Below are positions 8,848 through 16,622 of a stretch of 64,000 bases of DNA, one piece after another. Made by a program: the position numbers and the translations under genes. Below the pieces are notes generated by a model that saw nothing but the letters and a program-made list of their open reading frames with translations, ran no database searches and had not been told where the DNA came from. Origin of the DNA: Nonomuraea indica. GTDB taxonomy: Bacteria; Actinomycetota; Actinomycetes; Streptosporangiales; Streptosporangiaceae. How positions within the stretch are numbered: the stretch's first letter is position 1; each line of letters starts with the position of its first letter. Location: contig NZ_KZ559477.1 in assembly GCF_002850745.1 (NCBI RefSeq), forward strand, positions 133,870 through 197,869, written 5' to 3'.

Positions 8848-8868
8848 TCGTCGCGCCGTCGCGGGCAG

Positions 8869-8903
8869 GGCCGGAGAGCCGACCCCCGCGCGGCTCTCCG
8901 GCC
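8869..8903 (+). terminator. Hairpin terminator of the LolA-ABC operon
   Basis: A perfect 13-bp stem (GGCCGGAGAGCCG pairing with CGGCTCTCCGGCC) with a 9-nt loop lies 80 bp after the permease stop. There is no T-tract, which is common for actinomycete terminators. Confidence 0.7.
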
Positions 8904-8961
8904 TCTCCTCCTTGCCCGGAAAATGTCCCCTTATGAGTGGTGTGGGCAGGTTCACACCGGT

Positions 8962-8986
8962 GTTTTCGCGCCCGATCCTCGGTAAG
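8962..8986 (+). promoter_or_regulatory. Possible stress-sigma promoter of csbD
   Basis: GTTT at 8962-8965 and GGTAAG at 8981-8986, 15 bp apart, resemble the GTTT/GGGTA pattern of SigB-type promoters. CsbD is a SigB-dependent gene in Bacillus, which fits, but the match is short. Confidence 0.35.
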
Positions 8987-9023
8987 GGGAAGTGCCTCCG
9001 CAGCCGACGAGAAAGGCGGGCAC

Positions 9024-9218
9024 ATGGGGACCGAGGACAAGTTCTCCCACAAGGCCGAAGAGCTCAAGGGCCGCGCGAAGGAGAACATCGGAGAGGCCAC
9101 CGGTGACGAGGAACTGCGCGCCGAGGGCCGCGCCGACCAGACCGAGGGCGGCCTCAAGCAGGCCGGCGAGAAGCTCAAGGACGCCGGCAAGAAGGTCAAG
9201 GACGCCTTCAAGAAGTGA
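9024..9218 (+). CDS. CsbD-family stress protein
   Basis: 64 residues, highly charged and Lys/Glu/Gly-rich, with the CsbD pattern DKFSHKAEELKGRAKENIGE and then DQTEGGLKQAGEKLKDAGKK. The ATG at 9024 is chosen over an upstream start because AAAGG precedes it and the family begins here. The family is general-stress induced; its molecular role is unknown. It stands alone, with a possible stress-type promoter upstream. Confidence 0.9.
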   Translation: MGTEDKFSHKAEELKGRAKENIGEATGDEELRAEGRADQTEGGLKQAGEKLKDAGKKVKDAFKK

Positions 9219-9276
9219 CATCGACCCGGCTCACGGCGGAGACCACGACGAGGTGGCCGCCGCCGTGAGCCGTTCG

Positions 9277-9489
9277 CTACGGCATGACGCGGACGAACTC
9301 CTCCAGCGAGAACCGTCCGTCGCCGTCGGCGTCGGCGCTGTCCTCCAGGGCGCCGAGCGCCCCGGCGGGCAGGTCCGGGAAGTGCGCCCGGAACTCCGCC
9401 TCGGTGATGAACCCGTCGCCGTCCCCGTCGATCGACTCGAACTCCCGCTTGAGCCGCGCCAGCCGCTCGTCCGCTGTCTCCGCCGACAC
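9277..9489 (-). CDS. Small EF-hand calcium-binding protein
   Basis: 70 residues from the GTG at 9489 (AAAGG upstream). It has two EF-hand loops, DGDGDGFITEAEF (residues about 20-32) and DADGDGRFSLEEF (near the C-terminus), with Asp/Asn ligands at positions 1, 3 and 5 and Glu at position 12. The length and two-hand layout match the calmodulin-like calcerythrin/CabC-type proteins of actinomycetes, which buffer or sense Ca2+ in the cytoplasm. It converges on csbD; no partner is evident. Confidence 0.88.
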   Translation of the reverse strand: MSAETADERLARLKREFESIDGDGDGFITEAEFRAHFPDLPAGALGALEDSADADGDGRFSLEEFVRVMP

Positions 9490-9819
9490 TTCGCCCGCCT
9501 TTCTTCGCGTACGGGGACAAGCTAGCGGGCCGGCCCGCGGAGCGGCCGGCCGGTCCGACACCCGGACAGGACATCGGCGACGTGGCCTTCCCGACCGTGA
9601 GGACCCGGACCGCGTTCCACGGCCGGGCGGAAGATTGCCGATGCTGCGCCCGGAGCCTGCCGGGGACTCCCGGCGCGCAGGCCGGTGGCAGCGGGACAGG
9701 AACGTTCTTCCGGGACGGGCACAGGGTCCTGCCGATACGGAGAGTTGATCAATTCCTGGTGGATTGGCACCGAATGTCGCTATGGTTCGTCCCGACCGCG
9801 TCGACATGAGGTGAGAACG
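9490..9819. other. 330-bp intergenic region without a recognisable gene
   Basis: It separates the divergent EF-hand and small membrane-protein genes. The only structure noticed is the 8-bp palindrome TTGATCAA at 9745-9752. No convincing -35/-10 pair was found. Confidence 0.6.
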
Positions 9820-10293
9820 TTGCGGCATCTTGGTGGGTTCGTCCTCGGGCTGGTGGCGACGGCGGCCCTGCTCGCGGGCGCCGGCTGGGCCGTCCAGCAG
9901 GCCATGGCCAACACGCAGGCCCCCGCCGGGCAGCCGCTGTGGATCGCGCTCGGCGCGATGGCGGCCGTGGGGCTCGTCACCGGCCTGGTGACGGCCGGCC
10001 GCGTCTCGCCGCTGGCGGCGTTCGTGCCGTCGATGGCGTTGCTGGCCTGGACGGTCGTGTACGCGCTCGACATGAACCGCGCGCTGTCCTTCATCCCGGC
10101 CGAGCCGTCGATGCACCAGATCCTCCGGGACGCCGGCGCGGGAGCCAGGACGCTGCTGACCAGCGGCGTGTACGCGCTGCTCGGCGTGGCCATGTTCATC
10201 CCCGTCCTCATGCCGTCACGCTGGGCGCGCCGCGACGACTACGAGGACGAGGACGAGGACTACGAGGAGAGCCGCCAGGGCGGCTACTACTGA
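9820..10293 (+). CDS. Small four-helix membrane protein, function unknown
   Basis: 157 residues if translation starts at TTG 9820, which has GAGGTGAG five bases upstream; an in-frame GTG at 9811 has no room for a ribosome site. Four hydrophobic helices (GFVLGLVATAALLAGAGWAV; LWIALGAMAAVGLVTGLV; LAAFVPSMALLAWTVVYAL; LLTSGVYALLGVAMFIPVLM) are followed by a basic stop-transfer and a strongly acidic, Tyr-containing C-terminal tail (DDYEDEDEDYEE). I do not recognise the family. The stop lies 4 bp from the convergent ABC ATPase gene. Confidence 0.75.
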   Translation: MRHLGGFVLGLVATAALLAGAGWAVQQAMANTQAPAGQPLWIALGAMAAVGLVTGLVTAGRVSPLAAFVPSMALLAWTVVYALDMNRALSFIPAEPSMHQILRDAGAGARTLLTSGVYALLGVAMFIPVLMPSRWARRDDYEDEDEDYEESRQGGYY

Positions 10294-10297
10294 CCGG

Positions 10298-11062
10298 CTA
10301 CCGGGGGGCGCGCTCCGGCGGGACCCCGGCCGTGTAGAGGCGGGTGACCACGTCCTCGATCGTCTCCCCGGCGGGGGCGGTGGCCATCAGGTCCTCCAGC
10401 GTCCCGTCGAACGCCAGCCGCCCGTGGTCGATGAGCATGACCCGGCGGCACAGCCGCTCGATGTCGCCGAGGTCGTGCGTGGTCAGCAGCACGGTGGTGC
10501 CGCGTTCGGCGTTGAGCCGCCGCAGGAAGTCGCGGATGCCCGCCTTGCTCACCACGTCCAGCCCGATCGTGGGCTCGTCGAGCACCAGCAGGTCGGGCGC
10601 GTGCAGGAGCGCGGCGGCCAGGTCGCCGCGCATCCGCTGGCCCAGGCTGAGCTGGCGCACCGGCGTCCGGAGGAACGGCCCCAGGTCGAGGGTCTCGGTG
10701 AGCGCGTCCAGCCGCTCCCGGTGGGCCCTGCGATCTACTTTGTAAAGGAGCCGGATCAGTTCGAAGCTGTCGCGCAACGGCAGGTCCCACCACAGGGTGG
10801 TGCGCTGCCCGAACACCACGCCGGTCCGCCGGGCGAGCGCGGTGCGCCGGCGCGACGGGTCGAGCCCGGCCACCCGGACGGTGCCCGACGTGGGCGTGAG
10901 GATGCCGCACAGCATCTTGATCGTGGTGGACTTGCCGGCCCCGTTGGGGCCGAGGTAGCCGACGAACTCTCCGGCCTCGATGCGGAACGACAGGTCGCGC
11001 ACGGCGTGCACCGTCTCGCGCCTGACCTTGAAGGAACGGCCGGCGCGGTCGAGCTCGATCAT
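10298..11062 (-). CDS. ABC-2 exporter ATP-binding protein
   Basis: 254 residues from the ATG at 11062 (GGGAG upstream). Walker A is GPNGAGKSTT, the signature is QLSLGQRMRGDL and Walker B is LLVLDEPTIGLD with LLTTHD as H-loop. The GQRTTLWWDLP segment after the Q-loop region is characteristic of the ATPases that pair with COG4587/COG3694 permeases. It is the third gene of the operon with two permeases immediately upstream (2-bp gap). The substrate is unknown; relatives are usually labelled daunorubicin-type or multidrug exporters. Confidence 0.95.
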   Translation of the reverse strand: MIELDRAGRSFKVRRETVHAVRDLSFRIEAGEFVGYLGPNGAGKSTTIKMLCGILTPTSGTVRVAGLDPSRRRTALARRTGVVFGQRTTLWWDLPLRDSFELIRLLYKVDRRAHRERLDALTETLDLGPFLRTPVRQLSLGQRMRGDLAAALLHAPDLLVLDEPTIGLDVVSKAGIRDFLRRLNAERGTTVLLTTHDLGDIERLCRRVMLIDHGRLAFDGTLEDLMATAPAGETIEDVVTRLYTAGVPPERAPR

Positions 11063-11064
11063 GT

Positions 11065-11853
11065 TCAACTCCCCGTGGATCGGTAGTGCCGCAGACCCTG
11101 CCGCCAGGCCAGGGCGGCGAGCAGGGCGAGGACGACGGCCGCGGCCGGGCCGAGGAACCGCATGAAGCCGGGCGTGCCGAACGGGTCGGCCCGGTCCAGC
11201 ACGTACAGGCCGGGCTGCCAGTTGACGAACGCCAGCGGCAGCACGTAGGTCACCCCGCGCACCAGGTCGCGCCCGTAGGCGCTGAACGGATACTGGGTGA
11301 GCTGGCCGCTGCCGTAGGTGAAGGCGTTGGTCACCTCCGGCGCGTCGGTGAGCACGAACTGCGCCGCCGCCGCCAGGGTCCACAGCGAGGCGAAGATGAC
11401 GATGCCTGAGACGATCATGACCGGGAGCATCCAGAGCCGCCCCGGGTCGAGGTCGAGGACGGCCAGCGCGTAGCCGAGCACGACGGCGGCCTGCAGGACC
11501 CGGCCGATCCGGCTGGGCATGAAGCGGTCGGTGGCCATCTGGATCCACGGGCTGACCGGCCGGATCAGCATCGCGTCGAACGTGCCGGCCTTGATGTGCT
11601 GGCTGATCCGGTCGAGGTTGCTGACGAACATGTCGCACAGCGAGAACGCCACGCCGGCGACGCCGTACAGGAAGAGCGCCTCGTCACGGGAGAACCCGGC
11701 GAGGCTGGTCGTGTTCGCGAAGATCACCAGGATGACGGCCACGTCGGTGGCGGTGATCACCGATCCGAGCAGCACCATGAGCGCGAACGAGGCGCGGTAG
11801 GCCATCGCGGCGCGGGTCCATGCCCACACCAGCACGAGATAGCTGCTAACCAC
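11065..11853 (-). CDS. ABC-2 family permease (COG3694 type)
   Basis: 262 residues, six predicted helices, with the family hallmark loop HIKAGTFDAMLIRPVSPWIQ after the second helix. The GTG start at 11853 overlaps the stop of the other permease by 8 bp, so translation is coupled. The two permeases and the ATPase probably form one heteromeric exporter. Confidence 0.9.
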   Translation of the reverse strand: MVSSYLVLVWAWTRAAMAYRASFALMVLLGSVITATDVAVILVIFANTTSLAGFSRDEALFLYGVAGVAFSLCDMFVSNLDRISQHIKAGTFDAMLIRPVSPWIQMATDRFMPSRIGRVLQAAVVLGYALAVLDLDPGRLWMLPVMIVSGIVIFASLWTLAAAAQFVLTDAPEVTNAFTYGSGQLTQYPFSAYGRDLVRGVTYVLPLAFVNWQPGLYVLDRADPFGTPGFMRFLGPAAAVVLALLAALAWRQGLRHYRSTGS

Positions 11854-12631
11854 CCTGGATCACCACCTTGTGGCGGATCGCCCGGGTGCCGAGCGCTCCC
11901 AGCGCCAGCAGCGCCACGGCCCAGAAGGCCTGCAGCGCCAGCGTCCGCGGGACGTCGGCCGTGCCCATGTAGACGTCGGCCGGCGCCTGCACCATGGCCG
12001 CGAACGGCGTCGCTCGTACCACCTCGCCCAGCGGGCCGGGGACCAGCACGAGGGGGACCATCATGCCGCTGCACGGGGTGGTCAGGACGAGGGAGAAGGC
12101 GTTGGCGCCCCGGTCGTCGACGAGCCAGCAGACCGACAGGGCGACGAGGTAGCGCCAGGCGAAGCTGACGGCCCACCCGGCGGCGAACGCCGTGAGGAAC
12201 GCCGCCCAGTGTCCCGCTCCCGCCGGCCACACGATGCCGAACAGCGCGGCGCCGAGCAGCAGGGGCGGGATGCCGCGCGCGAGGGCGAGGTAGCCGGCCC
12301 GGCCCAGGTCCTCGGCCATCGACCAGAGCTGGAGCGAGGCGGGGCGGACCAGGTCGAGCGCGATGTCGCCGCTGCGGATGCGCTCGGGGACGGTCAGCCC
12401 GCCGCCGAACAGCTGCATCGGGCCGATGAACGCCTGGGTGATGAAGCAGAACGTGACGGCGTGGACGACGTCGTAGCCGGCCAGGCCGGGCCGGGCGTCC
12501 CACAGGGCGATGAGGACGTAGGCGCGCAGCACGCCGAACACGCTGTTGGTGAAGGCGCCGGCCAGCGCGGCCCACACGTAGGTGGCGTGTTTGCGGAATC
12601 CGTACCGGACGAGCCGGGCGTAGAGGGGGAT
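11846..12631 (-). CDS. ABC-2 family permease (COG4587 type), apparently with an ATC start
   Basis: 261 residues. Family features include RYGFRKHATY at the N-terminus and the loop RIRSGDIALDLVRPASLQLW. No ATG, GTG or TTG lies in frame between the upstream intergenic region and the conserved N-terminus. A perfect GGAGG at 12641-12645 is followed after 9 nt by ATC at 12629-12631, giving (M)PLYARLVRYG, which matches where the family begins. I therefore place the start at ATC; a sequence error or a shorter GTG-initiated form inside helix 1 are the alternatives. It is the first gene of the ABC operon. Confidence 0.8.
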   Translation of the reverse strand: MPLYARLVRYGFRKHATYVWAALAGAFTNSVFGVLRAYVLIALWDARPGLAGYDVVHAVTFCFITQAFIGPMQLFGGGLTVPERIRSGDIALDLVRPASLQLWSMAEDLGRAGYLALARGIPPLLLGAALFGIVWPAGAGHWAAFLTAFAAGWAVSFAWRYLVALSVCWLVDDRGANAFSLVLTTPCSGMMVPLVLVPGPLGEVVRATPFAAMVQAPADVYMGTADVPRTLALQAFWAVALLALGALGTRAIRHKVVIQGG

Positions 12632-12862
12632 GGTGGCGCACCTCCGGATGGTGATGGCGCGGTGACGTTCCGTGCCTGAGCCCGTGCACGGGCCTGCTGA
12701 TGGGAGCGCTGGATTATCTGCCGGAGCGGCGCGGGAGCGCAAACGGATTTCCGGCTGGGAGGCCATCCGATACCCGGGTGAAATATCCCGTTTAGGGATG
12801 AGTTTCTTACTCGCCGGTAGATCGCTGTTCTGGAGGGAAGGAGATCTCCTGGAGGACAGAAC

Positions 12863-13843
12863 ATGCACATCGACAGGGACGTCGCTCCGGACTATCCCCT
12901 CAGCTGGCAGGCCCGTGCGCTCACGGGCCTGATGCGCGGCACGTTCAAGCCGGCGTCCAGCCTCCTCATGCGCCACGGCCTGGCGCTCGACTGCGCGGCC
13001 CGCATCGGCGAGCTCACCCGGTGGGTGCCGATCCGCCCGCCCGGCCACGTCACCATCACCTCCGCCGGCTTCTCCGCCTGCGGCGGCGAGTGGGTGCGCG
13101 CCGGTGAGGACGCCGAGCTGGACGAGGGCAAGGCGCTCCTGTACTTCCACGGCGGCGGCTACTTCGCCTGCTCCCCGAGCACCCACCGGTCGATCACCTG
13201 GCGGCTGTCGGCGGCGGCGCGGCGCCCCGTCCTGGCGCTCGACTACCGGCAGGGCCCGGTGCACAAGCTGGCCGACTCGCTGGACGACGCGCTGGACGCC
13301 TACCGGTGCCTGCTGGACCAGGGGTACGCCGCCGGTGACGTCATCCTGGCCGGCGACTCTGCGGGCGGCCATCTGGCGCTCGCCACGCTGCTCGCGCTGC
13401 GCGACCAGGACGTCCCGCTGCCGGCCGCGGCGATCTGCCTGTCGCCGTGGGCCGACCTGACCGACTTCCCGCGCCGGGCCAACCGCTGGCAGGATCCCCT
13501 GCTGTCGGCCGGCCGGATCCGCTGGCTGGCTCGCCGCTGGACCTCCGGCCTGGACCCGCGCGATCCGCTGGTCTCCCCGGTGCTGGGCGACTTCACCGGA
13601 CTGCCCCCGATGATGATCGTCACCGGCTCGACGGAGGTGCTGCGCGACGAGGCGCGCCGGGTGGCCGTGCGGGCGCGCCAGGCGGGGGTGCCGGTGACGT
13701 ACGAGGAGTGGCCGCGCATGCCGCATGTCTTCCCGCTGCTGGCCGACGTGCTGCCCGAGGCGCGGCACGCCTTCCGGCACATGGCGGGCTTCCTCGACGC
13801 GGTGGCCGCCTTCCGCGCCTCCGGCGAGGCCGCCGCCGCATGA
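12863..13843 (+). CDS. Alpha/beta hydrolase, hormone-sensitive-lipase family
   Basis: 326 residues. The oxyanion motif HGGGYF and the nucleophile elbow GDSAGG (Ser) identify the HSL/GDSAG esterase group. The acid is probably in the DEARR/EVLRDEA region, and the catalytic His is in MPHVFPLL. GGAGG lies 7 nt before the ATG. It is likely cytoplasmic and acts on short acyl esters. It is monocistronic: the next gene has its own iron-box promoter 17 bp after this stop. The physiological substrate is unknown. Confidence 0.92.
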   Translation: MHIDRDVAPDYPLSWQARALTGLMRGTFKPASSLLMRHGLALDCAARIGELTRWVPIRPPGHVTITSAGFSACGGEWVRAGEDAELDEGKALLYFHGGGYFACSPSTHRSITWRLSAAARRPVLALDYRQGPVHKLADSLDDALDAYRCLLDQGYAAGDVILAGDSAGGHLALATLLALRDQDVPLPAAAICLSPWADLTDFPRRANRWQDPLLSAGRIRWLARRWTSGLDPRDPLVSPVLGDFTGLPPMMIVTGSTEVLRDEARRVAVRARQAGVPVTYEEWPRMPHVFPLLADVLPEARHAFRHMAGFLDAVAAFRASGEAAAA

Positions 13844-13859
13844 ACGGTGCCCTCCGGGT

Positions 13860-13883
13860 ATAGGTTAGGTATACCTAACCTAT
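13860..13883. promoter_or_regulatory. Iron box (DtxR/IdeR/DmdR-type operator)
   Basis: A 24-bp perfect palindrome whose left half is ATAGGTTAGGTA. It matches the TTAGGTTAGGCTAACCTAA-type consensus bound by iron-loaded DtxR-family repressors. It lies 22 bp before the siderophore-interacting protein start. Confidence 0.9.
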
Positions 13884-13904
13884 TGTCGCGCGGAGGAGCC
13901 GTTC

Positions 13905-14747
13905 ATGCCAGACAAGCCGGTAGACCACCACCGCGGTGTCGTCGTGCGCACCGAGCGGCTCACGCCGCACATGATCCGGGTGGTGGTCGGCGGTGACGAC
14001 CTGCGCGACTTCGCGCTGTCGGGGTGCACCGACCACTACGTGAAGCTCGTGTTCCCGCACGAGGGCGTGGACTACCCGGTCCCGTTCAGCGTCGCGAACG
14101 TGCGCGCCACCATGCCGCGCGAGGTGTGGCCCCGGCTGCGCACGTACACGGTGCGGGCGTGGGACGCCGAGACGCGCGAGCTGACGATCGACTTCGTGCA
14201 CCATGGCGACAAGGGGCTGGCCGGGCCGTGGGCGGCGCGCGCCCAGCCGGGCGACGAGTTGCTCATGCTGGGGCCGGGAGGCGGATACGCGCCGAGCCCC
14301 GAGGCGGGCTGGCACCTCCTCGTGGGCGACGAGAGCGCGTTGCCGGCCATCGCCGCCTCGGTGGAGGCGCTGCCCGCCGGCGCCGTCGCCCACGTGCTGG
14401 TCGAGGTGGACGGGCCGGCCGACGAGCAGAAGCTCGACTCGGTGGGCGACGTGCGGCTGACGTGGCTGCACCGGGACGGCCGCCCGGTCGGCGAGGCGCT
14501 GGCGGAGGCGGTGTGCCGGCTGGACTTCCCCGAGGGCGACGTGCACGCGTTCGTGCACGGCGAGGCCGGGTTCGTCCGCCGGCTCCGCCACCACCTGCGC
14601 GTCGAGCGGCGGGTGCCGCTGGAGCGGCTGTCCATCTCCGGCTACTGGCGGTCCGGGGTGGACGACGAGGCCTGGCGGGCGGTCAAGAAGGCGTGGAACG
14701 CCCAGATCGAGGCCGAAGAGGCCGCCGCGCTCGGCGCCGCGGAGTGA
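13905..14747 (+). CDS. Siderophore-interacting protein (FAD-dependent ferric-siderophore reductase)
   Basis: 280 residues. The FAD-binding segment RLRTYTVRAWD (RxYT type) is followed by VHHGDKGLAGPWA and GPGGGYAPSP, and the C-terminal SIP domain holds VGDESALPAI and ISGYWRSGVDDEAWR. Family members (ViuB/YqjH type) reduce Fe(III)-siderophore complexes in the cytoplasm to release iron. GGAGG precedes the ATG. The iron box just upstream predicts expression only under iron starvation. No siderophore synthesis or uptake gene is adjacent. Confidence 0.96.
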   Translation: MPDKPVDHHRGVVVRTERLTPHMIRVVVGGDDLRDFALSGCTDHYVKLVFPHEGVDYPVPFSVANVRATMPREVWPRLRTYTVRAWDAETRELTIDFVHHGDKGLAGPWAARAQPGDELLMLGPGGGYAPSPEAGWHLLVGDESALPAIAASVEALPAGAVAHVLVEVDGPADEQKLDSVGDVRLTWLHRDGRPVGEALAEAVCRLDFPEGDVHAFVHGEAGFVRRLRHHLRVERRVPLERLSISGYWRSGVDDEAWRAVKKAWNAQIEAEEAAALGAAE

Positions 14748-14813
14748 CTCATGGGCGGGTGACCGAGGTGCTGGTGGCCGACCGGCCGGCCTCGCCCGCC
14801 CGCCCCTCGCCAG

Positions 14814-16622
14814 TCAGCGCCAGGAGGCGGATGTCACCGCGCGATAACTGTCGGGATCCGCCGGGTCTCCCGTTCCGCTGAATCGGGGAACAAGCGGGTA
14901 GGGATAGAGCGGAATCGCTTCGTCACCCGCGGCGGACGGAGAAGACCGTCTGGCGATGATCTTCTCCGGGGGAGTTCCGCGTTCGACCCAGGTCTCGAGC
15001 GCGGACAGCGCGTCGAATCTGTCGTAGCCGGCTCCGCCCGAGCAGTGCGCCATGCCCGGTACCTGGAACAGTCTCGCGAAGGCCTGGGTCGCGGCCAGGC
15101 CGCCGCCGGCCTTGATGAGCCGCTTGTAGTAGTCGACGGTGGCTGCCAGGCTGATTCCTTCGTCGGCGGTGCCATGGGTCATCAGCAGCTTGCCGCCGTG
15201 CTTCTCGAAGCTGCCCAGGTCGGTCGCGGTCGCGTTGTAGACCTTCGCCATCGCCTCCATGTCGGCGGGATCCTTGTCGAAGTCGAAGTTCTGGGCCGAC
15301 TTGTCGTCGCCGTCGGACTGCCTGGAGTACGCCATGTACCTCAGCCACTGGTCGGCGCCGTGTTGCACGAGTGGCGTGCCGGGCACCTCGGGCATCGCGG
15401 CGAGCCAGGGAGTCGCGTTCAGTTCCGAGCCGGGCGTCTGGCCCGCGGGGTAGATCACCTGCCCCTTGGAGTCCGCCGGGGGTGCGTACAGCTTCCTCAA
15501 GGCGTCGATCTGGGCCTTCGAGAAGCAGTTCCGGTCGGAAAGCCCGGATCGGTCGCATCCCATGGCGGCGAGGTCCGGCTTGCATGCGGCTGGATCATTG
15601 AGGATGCCGTCCGTGCGTCCGTCCGCCCCGTCGCACTGGCCCAGGACGGACGTGTGAAGCGCCTTGAGGTCGGCGGGGCTGAACAGTGTCCTCCCGTTCT
15701 TGCCGAGCGCCTGCGCCTGCCAGGAGAAGGAGGTGCTCACGCGTCCCTGGTAGTCCAGCACCGGTGCGCTGGCCAGGATTCCGTCGAACTCGGCGGGGTA
15801 ACGGGACGCGTACCGGACCGCGGAGTTCCCGCCCTTGGAGCAGCCGACCACGTACGAGTACGCCGCCGGCTTGCCGTAGTAGGCAGCGACGATCTCTTTG
15901 GACAGCAGCGAGGCGACGTGGTTCGCGCGATAGGCGAAGTCGTGCCGCGCCGCGTTGTCGCGGTGGGCCCACGCGGCCTGGAAGCCGGGGGAGCCGTCGT
16001 GCCCGCCGTTCGTGGTCACCACCGCGTACCCCCGGGACAGACCTGGATCACATGCCGACGAGGTCACTGTCCCGCAGAATCCTGCGCACGCGACCAGCAT
16101 GAACCGGCCGTTCCACGCCTTGGGGTCCGGCAGGCGCAGTTCGAAGGACACCTGCGGGGCGACGTACCCGGACACGACGCAGTGTCGCGGTGTCGGGACG
16201 GTCTTGTCCTTCAGGTCGGTCATGACGGCGCCACCGGCGTCGAACGCCGAGATGGTCGTGTTCCCGGCAGCCGCTTCTCGAGCCGACAGCAGCATCGCGT
16301 CGCCGGCGTCGTCCTTGATCCATTCGCCGGCCATGGCGGCGCAGCCGGGCTTCTTCCCGTCGAACAGGTTCTTGTAGGCATGTCGACCGGAGGCGGCCTC
16401 CTGCTCCATGATCTCTGCCTGGGGGTCGGCGGCTGATGTCGCGCCGCCGGTCGCCCCGTCCGCCGCGTGCGTGCCGGCCAGTGGGGGCATGAGCAGGGCG
16501 GCGAGCACGGCAGCGCAGACGTGGCGCCACCGGTGATACTTCTTCCGTCCGGCGACCTGGCTGCCGGTCGGCTTACCGCCCGGAGCGTGGGCAACGATGT
16601 TCATCCGCCTTCTCTCTGTCAT
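14814..16622 (-). CDS. Tannase/feruloyl-esterase family secreted esterase
   Basis: About 600 residues. ATG 16622 overlaps the transporter stop (ATGA); ATG 16604 is a possible later start. A basic N-terminus and hydrophobic segment (VCAAVLAALLMPPLAGTHA) form a signal peptide. The mature protein carries the CS-D-HC signature of the family (PF07519): GCSKGG with nucleophile Ser256 (numbered from 16604) next to Cys255, the acid near MTHGTADEG, and MAHCSGG with the His-Cys pair. Many Cys residues and Gly/Asp-rich loops fit the calcium-binding lid. It should release phenolic acids from esters outside the cell, which the adjacent AAHS transporter could import. Confidence 0.88.
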   Translation of the reverse strand: MTERRRMNIVAHAPGGKPTGSQVAGRKKYHRWRHVCAAVLAALLMPPLAGTHAADGATGGATSAADPQAEIMEQEAASGRHAYKNLFDGKKPGCAAMAGEWIKDDAGDAMLLSAREAAAGNTTISAFDAGGAVMTDLKDKTVPTPRHCVVSGYVAPQVSFELRLPDPKAWNGRFMLVACAGFCGTVTSSACDPGLSRGYAVVTTNGGHDGSPGFQAAWAHRDNAARHDFAYRANHVASLLSKEIVAAYYGKPAAYSYVVGCSKGGNSAVRYASRYPAEFDGILASAPVLDYQGRVSTSFSWQAQALGKNGRTLFSPADLKALHTSVLGQCDGADGRTDGILNDPAACKPDLAAMGCDRSGLSDRNCFSKAQIDALRKLYAPPADSKGQVIYPAGQTPGSELNATPWLAAMPEVPGTPLVQHGADQWLRYMAYSRQSDGDDKSAQNFDFDKDPADMEAMAKVYNATATDLGSFEKHGGKLLMTHGTADEGISLAATVDYYKRLIKAGGGLAATQAFARLFQVPGMAHCSGGAGYDRFDALSALETWVERGTPPEKIIARRSSPSAAGDEAIPLYPYPLVPRFSGTGDPADPDSYRAVTSASWR

